Translations under genes and position numbers: made by a program | Source: Hongsoonwoonella zoysiae | GTDB lineage: Bacteria; Pseudomonadota; Alphaproteobacteria; Rhizobiales; Stappiaceae | Direction: 5' to 3' | Assembly: GCF_013266695.1 (NCBI RefSeq) | Contig: NZ_JABRXF010000001.1 | Coordinates: forward strand, 512,236 to 576,235 | DNA length: 64,000 nt | The notes under the pieces: generated by a model | What the model saw: only the letters and a program-made list of their open reading frames with translations | The model's database searches: none | Told to the model about the DNA's origin: nothing | In this document: piece by piece, positions 42,332 to 54,600 of the stretch | How the letters are laid out: each line of letters begins with the position of its first letter | Numbering within the stretch: the stretch's first letter is position 1

Positions 42332-42550
42332 GGGACACGGGCTCCATTTCTCGAGCGTCAATCGGGCCGGCGCGGCGGATTCAGGCAAATCCTACTTTGG
42401 GAAAGCGGCTGGAGTTTACCTCCAATCCTCGCTTGGTCCGAATTCGCCGTCTCTTTAACGTAGGATGAGGATAAGGAACACCCCCTGATTCGCCCGGCGT
42501 GCGCCCACTGCAGGCCAAACTCCGGAAAATTCTCAAGGTCTGTAGCATCC

Positions 42551-44755
42551 GTGCTCTTCGATGACGAAATCCTGGATGGTTCTCTGCCCGTAACGGTGAG
42601 CGTTCTCGTGCCCGTCGCCGTGGCGGATGCCTACAGCTACCGGGTTCCGGCAGGCCTCCACGTGCGCCCCGGCTCTATCGTGCGTGTGCCGCTCGGCCCC
42701 CGCGAGGTGATCGGCGTCGTGCGCGATATCGAGGAAGGTGCCGAAGTCTCACGAAGCAAGCTGAAAGACATCCTGCACGTCTATGGCGATGTGCCGCCGC
42801 TGAAGCCCGATCTCATGCAATTCCTCGACTGGGTAGCGAACTGGACTTTGTCTCCGCCTGGAATGGTCGCGCGCATGGTGCTCAGGTCCGAGGAAGCGCT
42901 CGAGCCCGAGGCGCCGCTGCCCGGCGTGCGCAAGGTGAAAGGTGTGGAGATCGAGCGTGTGACGAAGGCGCGCGCCCGCGTGCTCGAGCTTGTCGAAGAC
43001 GGCTTCGCCTGGACGAAAAGCGGCCTTGCGGGAGCTGCCGGCGTCAGCCCGTCCGTTGTGGACGGGTTAATTTCCCACGGCGTGCTGGAGGTCGTCTCCA
43101 TGCCGGCAAGCCCGCCGCCGCCGGCACCCGAGCCGGACCGTGAGGGACCATCGCTCACGCCTGCGCAAGGGGAAGCGGTCGCCAAGCTGCGCGCCGCGAT
43201 CGGCAAGGGCTTTTCGGTTTTCCTCATCGACGGCGTGACAGGCTCGGGCAAGACGGAAGTCTATTTCGAAGCGGTCGCCGAGGCGATTCGCCAGGACAAA
43301 CAGGTCCTTCTGCTCCTTCCCGAGATTTCGTTGACCAGCCAGTTTATCGACCGGTTCGAAGCCCGCTTCGGCGCGCGTCCCGCCGAATGGCATTCCGACG
43401 TTCCGCCGAAAAAACGCGCCCGCGTCTGGCGCGGCACGGCGAGCGGCGATGTGAAGGTGGTCGTCGGCGCCCGTTCCGCTCTCTTTCTCCCCTTCAAGGA
43501 CCTTGGCCTGATCGTCGTCGATGAGGAGCACGACACCGCCTACAAGCAGGAGGACAGGGTTTCCTACAACGCCCGGGACATGGCGGTGGTCCGGGGCAAG
43601 ATCAGCAGCTTTCCTGTTGCCCTCGCCTCCGCGACCCCATCCGTCGAAAGCCAGGTGAATGCGAGTGCCGGCCGTTACACGAGGCTGGAACTGCCCGAGC
43701 GGGCATCTGGCGCAGCCCTTCCCGAAATCATCCCCATCGACATGCGCACCGAAGGGCCTGAACGCGGGCGCTGGCTTGCGCCCAAGCTCGTCGAGGCTTT
43801 GGCCGAGACAGTTGCCGACGGTGCGCAGGCCCTCCTGTTCCTGAACCGGCGCGGATATGCTCCCCTCACGCTTTGCCGCACCTGCGGCCACCGCTTCCAT
43901 TGCCCCAACTGCTCGACATGGCTGGTCGAACACCGCTTTCGCGGCAGGCTCCAGTGCCACCACTGCGGCTATAGCGAGCCGGTGCCGTCCGCTTGCCCGA
44001 GCTGCGGAAATGCGGAAACGCTGGTCGCCTGCGGACCGGGGGTGGAGCGGATCGCGGAGGAGATCGCCGATATCCTGCCCGACGCGCATACGCTCGTGCT
44101 TTCCTCCGATCTTCCAGGCGGGCCGGACAGGCTCAGGCGCGAAATGAAGGTGATCGCCGAAGGCGGGGCCGATATCGTCATCGGCACGCAGCTTGTCGCC
44201 AAGGGCCATAATTTCCCGCTCATGCGCCTTGTCGGCGTTGTGGATGCCGATCTTGGCCTGGCGCATGGCGATCCCCGCGCGGGCGAGCGCAGCTTCCAGA
44301 TCATTTCGCAGGTGACGGGCCGCGCCGGGCGCATCGCCGGTCAGGGCCGCGGTTTCCTCCAGACCTATGCGCCGGAACACCCGGTCATCAAGGCGCTTCT
44401 GGCGAACGACCGCGATGCCTTTTACAAAAGCGAAATCGAGGCGCGCCGCGCCGCCGGACTGCCGCCTTTCGGACGCCTCGCCGCACTGATCTTTTCAGGC
44501 ACCGATCGCAACCAGACGGCGGATTTCGCAAGAGCCGTGGTACGCTCCGCCCCGCACGATCAATCCGTCACGCTGCTCGGCCCCGCAGAAGCCGCCCTTG
44601 CCCTGGTTCGGGGCCGTCACCGGTTCCGCGCCCTCGTCATGGCCCCGCGCGCCTTCGACCTTCAGGCCTATCTCAGACAATGGTTGAAGGCGGCGCCGAA
44701 ACCCAGGGCCTCGCTTCGCCTCCAGGTCGACGTCGATCCGCAAAGCTTCTTGTGA
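42551..44755 (+). CDS. priA: primosomal protein N' (replication restart helicase)
   Basis: 3'-5' helicase that reloads the replisome. N-terminal 3'BD domain (1-105), winged helix, helicase lobe 1 with Walker A GVTGSGKTEVY near residues 226-236 and DEEHD box, a zinc-binding insertion with CRTCG, CPNCS, CHHCG and CPSCG pairs (about 443-485), lobe 2 and the C-terminal domain. GTG start at 42551. 734 residues. No close partner gene; atp operon follows after 300 bases. Confidence 0.95.
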   Translation: MLFDDEILDGSLPVTVSVLVPVAVADAYSYRVPAGLHVRPGSIVRVPLGPREVIGVVRDIEEGAEVSRSKLKDILHVYGDVPPLKPDLMQFLDWVANWTLSPPGMVARMVLRSEEALEPEAPLPGVRKVKGVEIERVTKARARVLELVEDGFAWTKSGLAGAAGVSPSVVDGLISHGVLEVVSMPASPPPPAPEPDREGPSLTPAQGEAVAKLRAAIGKGFSVFLIDGVTGSGKTEVYFEAVAEAIRQDKQVLLLLPEISLTSQFIDRFEARFGARPAEWHSDVPPKKRARVWRGTASGDVKVVVGARSALFLPFKDLGLIVVDEEHDTAYKQEDRVSYNARDMAVVRGKISSFPVALASATPSVESQVNASAGRYTRLELPERASGAALPEIIPIDMRTEGPERGRWLAPKLVEALAETVADGAQALLFLNRRGYAPLTLCRTCGHRFHCPNCSTWLVEHRFRGRLQCHHCGYSEPVPSACPSCGNAETLVACGPGVERIAEEIADILPDAHTLVLSSDLPGGPDRLRREMKVIAEGGADIVIGTQLVAKGHNFPLMRLVGVVDADLGLAHGDPRAGERSFQIISQVTGRAGRIAGQGRGFLQTYAPEHPVIKALLANDRDAFYKSEIEARRAAGLPPFGRLAALIFSGTDRNQTADFARAVVRSAPHDQSVTLLGPAEAALALVRGRHRFRALVMAPRAFDLQAYLRQWLKAAPKPRASLRLQVDVDPQSFL

Positions 44756-45055
44756 CCGGCATCCACGCTTTTTGTTGAGATCGGCGGGCGTTTTGCCTGT
44801 CATCGGTCTTGCCGGGCGCGGGGAAAAGACATAAGGATCGTCCGCGGTGGCGGCGAAAGCCGGCATTTGCGGGCATTTCCGGGCCGTCAGGCGCTGTTGC
44901 GCAGGGAGAAAGCCTGTGCTATGCGGAGCGCGGCTTCGGGGGATCGGACTTGGCTTTCGGCCCTCAAAACCACCAATAATGACGAATTTTCAAAGCCTTG
45001 CTGACAGCTCAGCTGAAAGCTCCGGCACCAACCTGCGTCAGAGAGCACGGATCCT
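44756..45055 (+). other. 300-base gap between priA and atpH
   Basis: No convincing reading frame. It should hold the atp promoter. The best match is TTGCGC 44897-44902, 16 bases, CTATGC 44919-44924, which would give a leader of about 125 bases; a second weak -35 (CTTGGC 44949-44954) is followed by AT-rich sequence without a good -10. No strong hairpin terminator for priA was found. Confidence 0.3.
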
Positions 45056-45615
45056 GTGACTGACAACGTATCTCTCATCTCAGGCGTGGCCTCACGATAC
45101 GCAACGGCGCTCCTCGAGCTTGCCGAAGACCAGAAGGCCGTAGAAGCCGTCGAGAATGATCTCGACGGCTTCGAGAAGCTTCTGGGCGAAAGCGCCGATC
45201 TCCGCCGTCTCGTGCAGAGCCCCGTTTTCTCCGCCGACGAGCAGCTCAAGGCTCTCTCCGCAATCCTCGACAAGGCCGGCCTCAAGGGCCTTGCGGCGAA
45301 CTTCCTGAAGCTTGCCGCCAAGAACCGCCGCCTTTTCGCCGTGCCCGGCATGATCGCGGCCTTCCGTGCCGCCCTTGCCGTCAAGCGCGGAGAATCCACC
45401 GCGGAAGTCACGTCCGCGGCCCCTCTTTCCGACGATCAGGTGGAGGCGCTGAAGAAGGCGCTTCATGAATCGACCGGAAAGACCGTAAAGATTTCCGCGA
45501 AGGTCGATCCTGAACTGATCGGCGGCCTGATCGTCAAGGTCGGCAGCCGGATGATCGACACTTCGCTGAAGACCAAACTCAATTCCCTCAAATTCGCGAT
45601 GAAAGAGGTCGGCTG

Positions 45616-45616
<1 letters not shown>
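45056..45616 (+). CDS. atpH: F1F0 ATP synthase subunit delta
   Basis: Stalk subunit linking F1 to the F0 b subunits. [23 protein letters not shown] at the N-terminus and [25 protein letters not shown] at the C-terminus are diagnostic (each shown in part). GTG start; 186 residues. Stop overlaps the atpA ATG by one base. First gene of the F1 operon. Confidence 0.95.
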
Positions 45617-47145
<1,529 letters not shown>

Positions 47146-47177
47146 ACGGCTGACCGGACGAAGGAGTAGGGGCGGCA

Positions 47178-49500
<2,323 letters not shown>

Positions 49501-49524
49501 CGCGAAACGGGACGAGACAGGCCG

Positions 49525-49932
49525 ATGGCGGAAGCATTTCATTTCGAGCTCGTCGCGCCGGAGCGCCTTCTCGTGTCGGACGAGGCGATCGAGGTCGTCG
49601 TGCCCGGCACCGAGGGCCAGTTCGGCGTCATGAAGGGGCATGCCCCCCTTATGTCGACGATCCGGCCGGGCATCCTCAAGGTGCGTCGGCCGAACGGCAA
49701 CGTGGACGAATATTTCGTGCGCGGCGGCTTCGCGGAAGCCGGCGCCGAGGCTCTGACGGTTCTGGCCGAGCAGGCGATTCCGGTTCAGGATCTGAACGCC
49801 GAGGAAATCCGTTCCCAGATCCAGGACGCCGAGGAAGACGTCAAGGACGCAAAGAACGATGAAGCGAAGCAGGCCGCGGAAACACTGCTTTCCCAGCTTC
49901 GCGAGGTCGAGGCGGCGCTCAAGGCTTCCTGA
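49525..49932 (+). CDS. atpC: F1F0 ATP synthase subunit epsilon
   Basis: Rotor/inhibitory subunit. Beta-sandwich with VVPGTEGQFGVMKGHAPLMS, then an acidic two-helix C-terminus (EIRSQIQDAEEDVKDAKND). 135 residues. Ends the operon ahead of a strong terminator. The F0 genes (atpIBEF) are not in the window, as expected for rhizobia. Confidence 0.95.
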   Translation: MAEAFHFELVAPERLLVSDEAIEVVVPGTEGQFGVMKGHAPLMSTIRPGILKVRRPNGNVDEYFVRGGFAEAGAEALTVLAEQAIPVQDLNAEEIRSQIQDAEEDVKDAKNDEAKQAAETLLSQLREVEAALKAS

Positions 49933-49957
49933 CGCGCTAGTCAACATCACGAAACAC

Positions 49958-49990
49958 AAAACGCCCGGTCATTTGGCCGGGCGTTTTCTA
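49958..49990 (+). terminator. terminator of the atp operon
   Basis: AAAACGCCCGG (49958-49968) with CCGGGCGTTTT (49977-49987), loop TCATTTGG. Perfect 11-bp stem 25 bases after atpC. Confidence 0.88.
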
Positions 49991-50000
49991 TTAGGGGCAT

Positions 50001-50032
50001 AAAAACGAAAACCCCGGCCAGATGACCGGGGT
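50001..50032 (-). terminator. terminator of the GcrA-like gene
   Basis: On the minus strand ACCCCGG (50032-50026), loop, CCGGGGT (50017-50011), followed by TTTCGTTTTT. The stem starts 42 bases past the gene's stop. Its loop and inner stem nearly repeat the atp terminator in the opposite orientation. Confidence 0.8.
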
Positions 50033-50074
50033 CTCATGAATTTTTCGCGTGTTGCCTAGCGATACAATTCCGCT

Positions 50075-50281
50075 TCAGGCGGCGATGCGGCGCTGCTGGC
50101 TCACCTGCGAATTCTCGCGCTGGCGGCGACGCTCTTCCGGCGAAATATAGACAAGCGCATGGTGTTCGGCGCAATAGGAAATACCGGCCTCGACGCGGTT
50201 CTGGCAGGGGAAGTAGTAGTCTCCGCCCGTGCCCTCGGCCCATTTGCACTGTCCGGCGCGCGGCAATCTCTGTACGGTCAT
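50075..50281 (-). CDS. stand-alone GcrA C-terminal-like (sigma-interacting domain-like) protein
   Basis: 68 residues. Residues 12-40 read CKW, then C26, then YCAEH (C37, H40): the pattern CKW-x-n-C-x-n-YCxEH-A-x-x-Y that ends GcrA, the alphaproteobacterial cell-cycle regulator. In Caulobacter GcrA this C-terminal domain contacts sigma-70 domain 2, while a separate N-terminal homeodomain-like part binds DNA. The N-terminal part is absent here: only 11 residues precede CKW. A basic Arg/Gln-rich tail (ERRRQRE...QRRIAA) follows. AAGGA lies before the ATG; promoter, attenuator-like hairpin and terminator flank it. The cysteine/histidine set could also bind metal. The homology call is from motif memory. 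Confidence 0.65.
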   Translation of the reverse strand: MTVQRLPRAGQCKWAEGTGGDYYFPCQNRVEAGISYCAEHHALVYISPEERRRQRENSQVSQQRRIAA

Positions 50282-50358
50282 GACGTCAAATCCTTCTTGT
50301 CCGGCGTCGCGGACCGGAAGCCCGATCGCGCCAGCGGGTGGTTTTTGGAATTTTCCAT

Positions 50359-50396
50359 AAAAAGACCCGTCCGGCGGAATGACCGACCGCGGGTCT
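50359..50396 (-). terminator. attenuator-like hairpin in the leader of the GcrA-like gene
   Basis: On the minus strand AGACCCG (50396-50390) pairs with CGGGTCT (50369-50363), and inside it CGGTCGG with CCGCCG (one-base bulge), loop TCATT; the 3' side continues TTTTTA. It is downstream of the promoter at 50414-50442 and 78 bases before the start codon. It may also end transcripts from the OmpA-type gene 130 bases upstream. Confidence 0.6.
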
Positions 50397-50413
50397 CATT
50401 TTCATCGAGACGT

Positions 50414-50442
50414 TATATACGCAATGTGGCGTCATTCCGCAA
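50414..50442 (-). promoter_or_regulatory. promoter of the GcrA-like gene
   Basis: Minus strand TTGCGG (50442-50437), exactly 17 bases, TATATA (50419-50414). Predicted start near 50407, giving a leader of about 125 bases that contains the hairpin above. Confidence 0.5.
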
Positions 50443-50526
50443 CCGCAGTGCACAATTTCAGCCATGCGAATGCTGCAATGCAGAAATGATCGTAAACCGA
50501 TGGATTAGCCCACAGCCGCTTTCGGC

Positions 50527-51048
50527 TCAGGCTTCCTTTTCCTCGCGCAGGTTCGTCACCGCGCGGCGGTTTTGCGCCTTGCATTCAATGTCGTCGCAAT
50601 CGCGCACGAGCCGTTCCATACCATAACCCTTCGCCCAAAGGCGGTCCGGCGCAACACCCTTGGAGACAAGATAGGCCATAACGGCATCCGCCCGCTTCTG
50701 GGAAAGGGCCACATTCGCCGCCTCTTCGCCGGGGTCGTCGGCAAAACCCTGGATCTTGGCGTACCAGTTCGGGTTGGCCTTCAGGAATTCGGCCTGGCTG
50801 TCGAGGGTCATCTTCGCCGTATCGTCAAGCGCGGCGGACCCTTTTGCGAAATAGGTGCGCCTGCCGACGTTGACGATGAAATCCTGCTCGCTACCGGCTG
50901 AAATTTTCTCAAATCCCGCCGCCGTCGCGTTGGTAACATCCGGCGTTGTCGCCGCCTCGAGCGTGTTGCAACCGGATAGGGCAAGGGCCGCTAGCACGAC
51001 CGCAAAAGGGGCGCCCATGGCAGCACGGCGAAGAGTAGATGTTGTCAT
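50527..51048 (-). CDS. OmpA-family outer-membrane lipoprotein
   Basis: 173 residues. Lipoprotein signal peptide with lipobox LSGC, lipidated Cys27; then an OmpA/Pal peptidoglycan-binding fold (ALDDTAKMTLDSQAEFLK, GFADDPGEEAANVALSQKRA, YLVSKGVAPDRLWAKGYGME). No beta-barrel domain, so it resembles Pal rather than OmpA. ATG 51048 has AAGGAG upstream; the longer in-frame opening to 51426 is arginine/proline-rich noise. The neighbouring L,D-transpeptidase also acts on peptidoglycan. Confidence 0.85.
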   Translation of the reverse strand: MTTSTLRRAAMGAPFAVVLAALALSGCNTLEAATTPDVTNATAAGFEKISAGSEQDFIVNVGRRTYFAKGSAALDDTAKMTLDSQAEFLKANPNWYAKIQGFADDPGEEAANVALSQKRADAVMAYLVSKGVAPDRLWAKGYGMERLVRDCDDIECKAQNRRAVTNLREEKEA

Positions 51049-51083
51049 GGGCAATCTCCTTGAGCGCGCTGAAACGGTCCGGC

Positions 51084-51749
51084 TCAGCCGTCGCTTTCGG
51101 CGCTGCCGCCCCCCAGATGCTGAAGAACCAATACGCGTGTGCCGACGGGGCAGCGCTGGTAAAGATCGATCACATCTTCCGGGAACATGCGGATGCAGCC
51201 GGAGGAAACATCGTTGCCGATGCTCCAGGGCTCCAGCGTGCCGTGGAGGCGGTAGCCGAGGTCCGAGCCGTCCCGGTAGAGATAAAGCGCGCGCGGCCCA
51301 AGCGGGTTGTTCGGCGCACCGCCCTTCACCAGCTTCGGCAGATCGGGCTGCCGCTCGAGCATTTCCGCGGGCGGGACCCAGCGTGGCCAGAGCGCTTTCC
51401 GGTCGATACGCGCGTGTCCGTACCACTTGAAACCCTCACGCCCGACGCCGACGCCATATCTGAGCGCGGTATTGTTTTCCCAGATCCAATAGAGAAAATG
51501 GTTGCGCGTATCGACGACGACGGTACCCGGTGGCTCTTCGGAGAAATATTTCACCATCTGGCGCCGCCAGTGCGGCTTTATCACCGAGAAATTCGTCGCA
51601 CGGTAGGAAAAGCCGTTGTCCTCGACCGGGCCTGTGAACCATTTGGAAGAGACATCGCCGCTTGCCGGGATAATGGCCGGAAGCGAAAAGGCCGATGCCG
51701 TGGCGAGCGCCCCTGCGCCTTTCGTCAATGCTCTGCGGGTGAGATCCAT
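51084..51749 (-). CDS. L,D-transpeptidase (YkuD domain), possibly Tat-exported
   Basis: Cross-links peptidoglycan or attaches proteins to it. The catalytic motif is H169 (LHGTLEPWSIGNDVSSGCIRM region) and C185 in SSGCIRM, both intact. The N-terminus MDLTRRALTKGAGALATAS has twin arginines before a modest hydrophobic stretch, suggesting Tat export. ATG 51749 has GGAGGG upstream; the frame opens to 51830 without support. 221 residues. Confidence 0.88.
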   Translation of the reverse strand: MDLTRRALTKGAGALATASAFSLPAIIPASGDVSSKWFTGPVEDNGFSYRATNFSVIKPHWRRQMVKYFSEEPPGTVVVDTRNHFLYWIWENNTALRYGVGVGREGFKWYGHARIDRKALWPRWVPPAEMLERQPDLPKLVKGGAPNNPLGPRALYLYRDGSDLGYRLHGTLEPWSIGNDVSSGCIRMFPEDVIDLYQRCPVGTRVLVLQHLGGGSAESDG

Positions 51750-51869
51750 GGCCCGAAGTCCCTCCCGAAAAAATAAAGCGGCCCCCCAGCCGCCTGTGAA
51801 TATTACTAACCAAATTTGCCGTTGCGTCAATATAACTGCGGCTGAATGGTCACTCGTGTTGCCACAATG

Positions 51870-53498
51870 CTACAGGTTATCGTCGGGCAAGCCCGATTTT
51901 GCTGATGCCGCAAGGGCTTCCGGCGTATCGACGTCAAGGCGCGCCGCCTCGCCGATTTCCACTTCCGCCACCTGGCCGGCGTGGCGCGCAATCAGATGGC
52001 GTGCGCCGGTATCGCCCTCAAGCCGCAGCAGATCCGCGAAATAGCGCCGGTCCCACAGCACCGGGTTTCCGCGCTTTCCCGCCACCGTTGGTACGACGAT
52101 CGTTTTGCCGCCGCCCGGATCATATGCGGCGATGATCAGGTCGATCATCTCGCCCGTCAGGCCCGGCATGTCGGACAGGAGAACGAGTGCGGCATCAGCA
52201 TCTTCCGGCACGGCGCGAATACCGCGGCGGATCGTGCTGGCGATGCCTTCGCCATAGTCCGGATTATGCGCAAGCGAGATATCGAGCCCCGAAAGCGCCT
52301 TCTCGACATCCTCGCGCATATGGCCCGTGACCACGGTAAGCCCCGAGAGCCCGCTTGCAAGCGCGGTCTCCGCTGCCAGGCGAACCAGCGGCTTGCCGCC
52401 GATTTCCGCCAGCAGCTTGTTCACCGCCCCCATGCGCCGCGATTGTCCGCCGGCTAGCTGCACGCCCGCGACCTTGCGTTTGCGCGGGGTTTTCTCAGGC
52501 TTCTTCTCGCGCGGCTGCGGGCGCGTGCCGATTTCCATCAAGAGACCGCCGACCCCCAGTCCGGTAATGTCATGCGCGGTTACCGGCAGATCGGCGATCA
52601 GCCGGTTCAACACCCAGTCGAAGCCGTTTTCCTTTGGGCTTCTGGCGCAGCCGGGCGCACCGATCACCGGGATACCGTCAAGATCTGCCAAAAGCAGCAG
52701 ATTCCCCGGATCGACCGGCATGCCGAGATGAATGACCGTCCCACCCGCGGAATCTATCGCGGAAGGGATCACGTCCTGCCGGTCGACGATGGCGGACGCC
52801 CCGAAGGCGATGATCATCTCCGCGCCCAAATCGCGAAGTTGAAGCATCGCCATGGCGACGGCCGCCGCCTCGTGCTCCACACGCAGTTCGGAGATGATTT
52901 CGGAGCCTGAAGCCGCAAGCCGCTCCTCGGTGATGCGCCGCGTCTTGTCCATGACGGACGGTTTCAGGTGTTCCAGTTCGGTGGCGACAAGGCCGACGCG
53001 CCGCGCCCTGTAAGGGGCGATCATGACAGCGTCGAGTACGGTCGTTTCCGCCAGTTCGATCAGGTTTTCAGCGACGGCGAAGGGGATGATCTTGGCCGTT
53101 GCCACCATCCGGCCCTTGTCGACGGAGGTGAAATTCTCAAGCGTCGCGAAGGTAATCGCCGGGTCGATCCGGTTGACCGCGTCGACGGCCGCTTTTTCGA
53201 CGACAAGAACCCCCGCCTCTCGCGCAAAGAGGTTCACCCGCCCCGTGAACGCGGGATCGCGCCGGATATTCCCGCCGTCGGCGGCCCGCGCCAGCCGGTC
53301 CGCGGCAGCATCCTCATGCAGGTCGCCCTCATCCAGCCTCGCGGCAATGATCTCGCGAATGCCTGCGGCAGCAATCGCCTCGATGTCTTCCGCCGAAAGC
53401 CTTCGGCCCTTCTTGAGCGCCCGCCCGTCAAGCTTGAGCGAATGTGCAAGCAGCGCTCCTTCGGCGTCCTGAACGGGCAGCGAGCCGAACTTCATCAA
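51870..53498 (-). CDS. molybdopterin-binding / MocA-like nucleotidyltransferase fusion
   Basis: 542 residues. The N-terminal two thirds (about 1-330) is a MoeA/CinA-like molybdopterin-binding region with ELRVEHEAAAVAMAMLQLRD and GMPVDPGNLLLLADLDGIPV. From about residue 345 a MobA/MocA-like transferase begins with QLAGGQSRRMGAVNKLLAEIGGK, followed by DMPGLTGEMIDLI and a TVAGKRGNPVLWDRR loop. MocA relatives make molybdopterin cytosine dinucleotide for xanthine-oxidase-type enzymes. Start ATG overlaps the stop of the upstream xdhC gene. The substrate enzyme is not in the window. Confidence 0.85.
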   Translation of the reverse strand: MMKFGSLPVQDAEGALLAHSLKLDGRALKKGRRLSAEDIEAIAAAGIREIIAARLDEGDLHEDAAADRLARAADGGNIRRDPAFTGRVNLFAREAGVLVVEKAAVDAVNRIDPAITFATLENFTSVDKGRMVATAKIIPFAVAENLIELAETTVLDAVMIAPYRARRVGLVATELEHLKPSVMDKTRRITEERLAASGSEIISELRVEHEAAAVAMAMLQLRDLGAEMIIAFGASAIVDRQDVIPSAIDSAGGTVIHLGMPVDPGNLLLLADLDGIPVIGAPGCARSPKENGFDWVLNRLIADLPVTAHDITGLGVGGLLMEIGTRPQPREKKPEKTPRKRKVAGVQLAGGQSRRMGAVNKLLAEIGGKPLVRLAAETALASGLSGLTVVTGHMREDVEKALSGLDISLAHNPDYGEGIASTIRRGIRAVPEDADAALVLLSDMPGLTGEMIDLIIAAYDPGGGKTIVVPTVAGKRGNPVLWDRRYFADLLRLEGDTGARHLIARHAGQVAEVEIGEAARLDVDTPEALAASAKSGLPDDNL

Positions 53499-54190
53499 TT
53501 GGCCTCCAAGCCTTTGCGCAGCGCCTTGATGATCGAGCCGAGCACCGCGACAGCGATTTCCGCCGGCGTTGCCGCGCCGATATCGAGGCCGATCGGCGCG
53601 TCGATGGTCGAAAGCGCTTCATCGGAAACGCCCGCCTCCTTCAGCCGGTCGAGGCGCTTGCCGTGCGTCTTGCGGCTGCCCAACGCGCCGACATAGAAGC
53701 AACCTGCCTCAAGTGCGGCCTTCAGGGGGAGGTCGTCGATCTTCGGGTCATGCGTTACCGCGACAAGCGCCGTAAAGGCGTCGAGCGGCGCATCCTTCAA
53801 CACGTCTTCCGGCCATTCCGCTCTCAGAAGCCGCTCCGGAAAGCGGTCGGGCGTGGCGAAAGCCGTGCGCGGATCGATCACCGTCACGTCGAAGCCGGCG
53901 ATTTCCGCCATCGGCACCAGAGCCTGAGAGATATGCACCGCGCCTATGATCACAAGCCGGCGCGGGGGCACGGAAACGGTCAGGAAAAGCTCTCTTCCGT
54001 CCTCCGTTTCAACCATCCCGGACTTGCCGGAGCGGAATCGCTTCGCCAGTTCCCCGGCTAGCGGGTCGCCGGAGAGGCAGTCGGCGTGGCGCACCAGCCG
54101 CTGTTCGCCGCTCTTGGTATCGGTGACGAGGATCGCCGCCCTGCGGTATTCCCGTTCCTCGTTCAGCTCCTGAAGCAGTTTGAGGTCCAT
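53495..54190 (-). CDS. XdhC family protein, Rossmann-domain half
   Basis: 231 residues. XdhC proteins insert sulfurated molybdenum cofactor into xanthine dehydrogenase-like enzymes. The C-terminal Rossmann part is clear: RLVIIGAVHISQALVPMAEIAGFDVTVIDPR and ALEAGCFYVGALGSRKTHGKR, then DAPIGLDIGAATPAEIAVAV. The N-terminal CoxI domain is encoded by the separate gene three bases upstream. Stop overlaps the next gene (ATGA). Confidence 0.87.
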   Translation of the reverse strand: MDLKLLQELNEEREYRRAAILVTDTKSGEQRLVRHADCLSGDPLAGELAKRFRSGKSGMVETEDGRELFLTVSVPPRRLVIIGAVHISQALVPMAEIAGFDVTVIDPRTAFATPDRFPERLLRAEWPEDVLKDAPLDAFTALVAVTHDPKIDDLPLKAALEAGCFYVGALGSRKTHGKRLDRLKEAGVSDEALSTIDAPIGLDIGAATPAEIAVAVLGSIIKALRKGLEAN

Positions 54191-54193
54191 CTC

Positions 54194-54529
54194 TCACGCC
54201 ACCGGTTCGACGAAGACGCGGATCCGCCCGCCACACGAAAGCCCGACCCGCCATGCGGTTTCGTCCGCCACCCCGAATTCCAGCATCGTCGGTTTGCCGG
54301 TCTCCAGAACGTCCAGCGCCTCGGCGACCACAGCGCCTTCCACGCAGCCCCCGGAAACGGAACCCTCGAAATCGCCCTCCCCGTCGATGACGAGATGCGA
54401 CCCGACGGGGCGGGGTGCTGAGCCCCACGTCTCGACGACGGTGGCAAGCGCGACCTTGCGTCCCGCCTTCGTCCAGTCTTCGGCGATCTTGAGCGGGTCG
54501 AGCGTATCGCGGTTTGGGGTATCGGCCAT
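54194..54529 (-). CDS. XdhC/CoxI N-terminal domain protein
   Basis: 111 residues from ATG 54529 (MADTPNRD...). ALATVVETWGSAPRPVGSHLV, the Cys motif VSGGCVEGAV and LSCGGRIRVFVEPV define the CoxI/XdhC N-terminal domain. In other bacteria this is fused to the Rossmann half; here it is its own gene, three bases ahead of it. The frame opens upstream to 54877 over the GNAT gene, without meaning. Confidence 0.85.
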   Translation of the reverse strand: MADTPNRDTLDPLKIAEDWTKAGRKVALATVVETWGSAPRPVGSHLVIDGEGDFEGSVSGGCVEGAVVAEALDVLETGKPTMLEFGVADETAWRVGLSCGGRIRVFVEPVA

Positions 54530-54600
54530 CGGCTTTCTCCTTTGCGGACAGAATATATGGTCGAGGGCACCCGCGCGACAGCGAGAAAAGCGATTTTCGC

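Noticed and set aside
42332-42550. Additional small gene between tal and priA
   Set aside because: Short frames exist on both strands but none has a ribosome-binding site or a recognisable product; the gap probably holds two divergent promoters.
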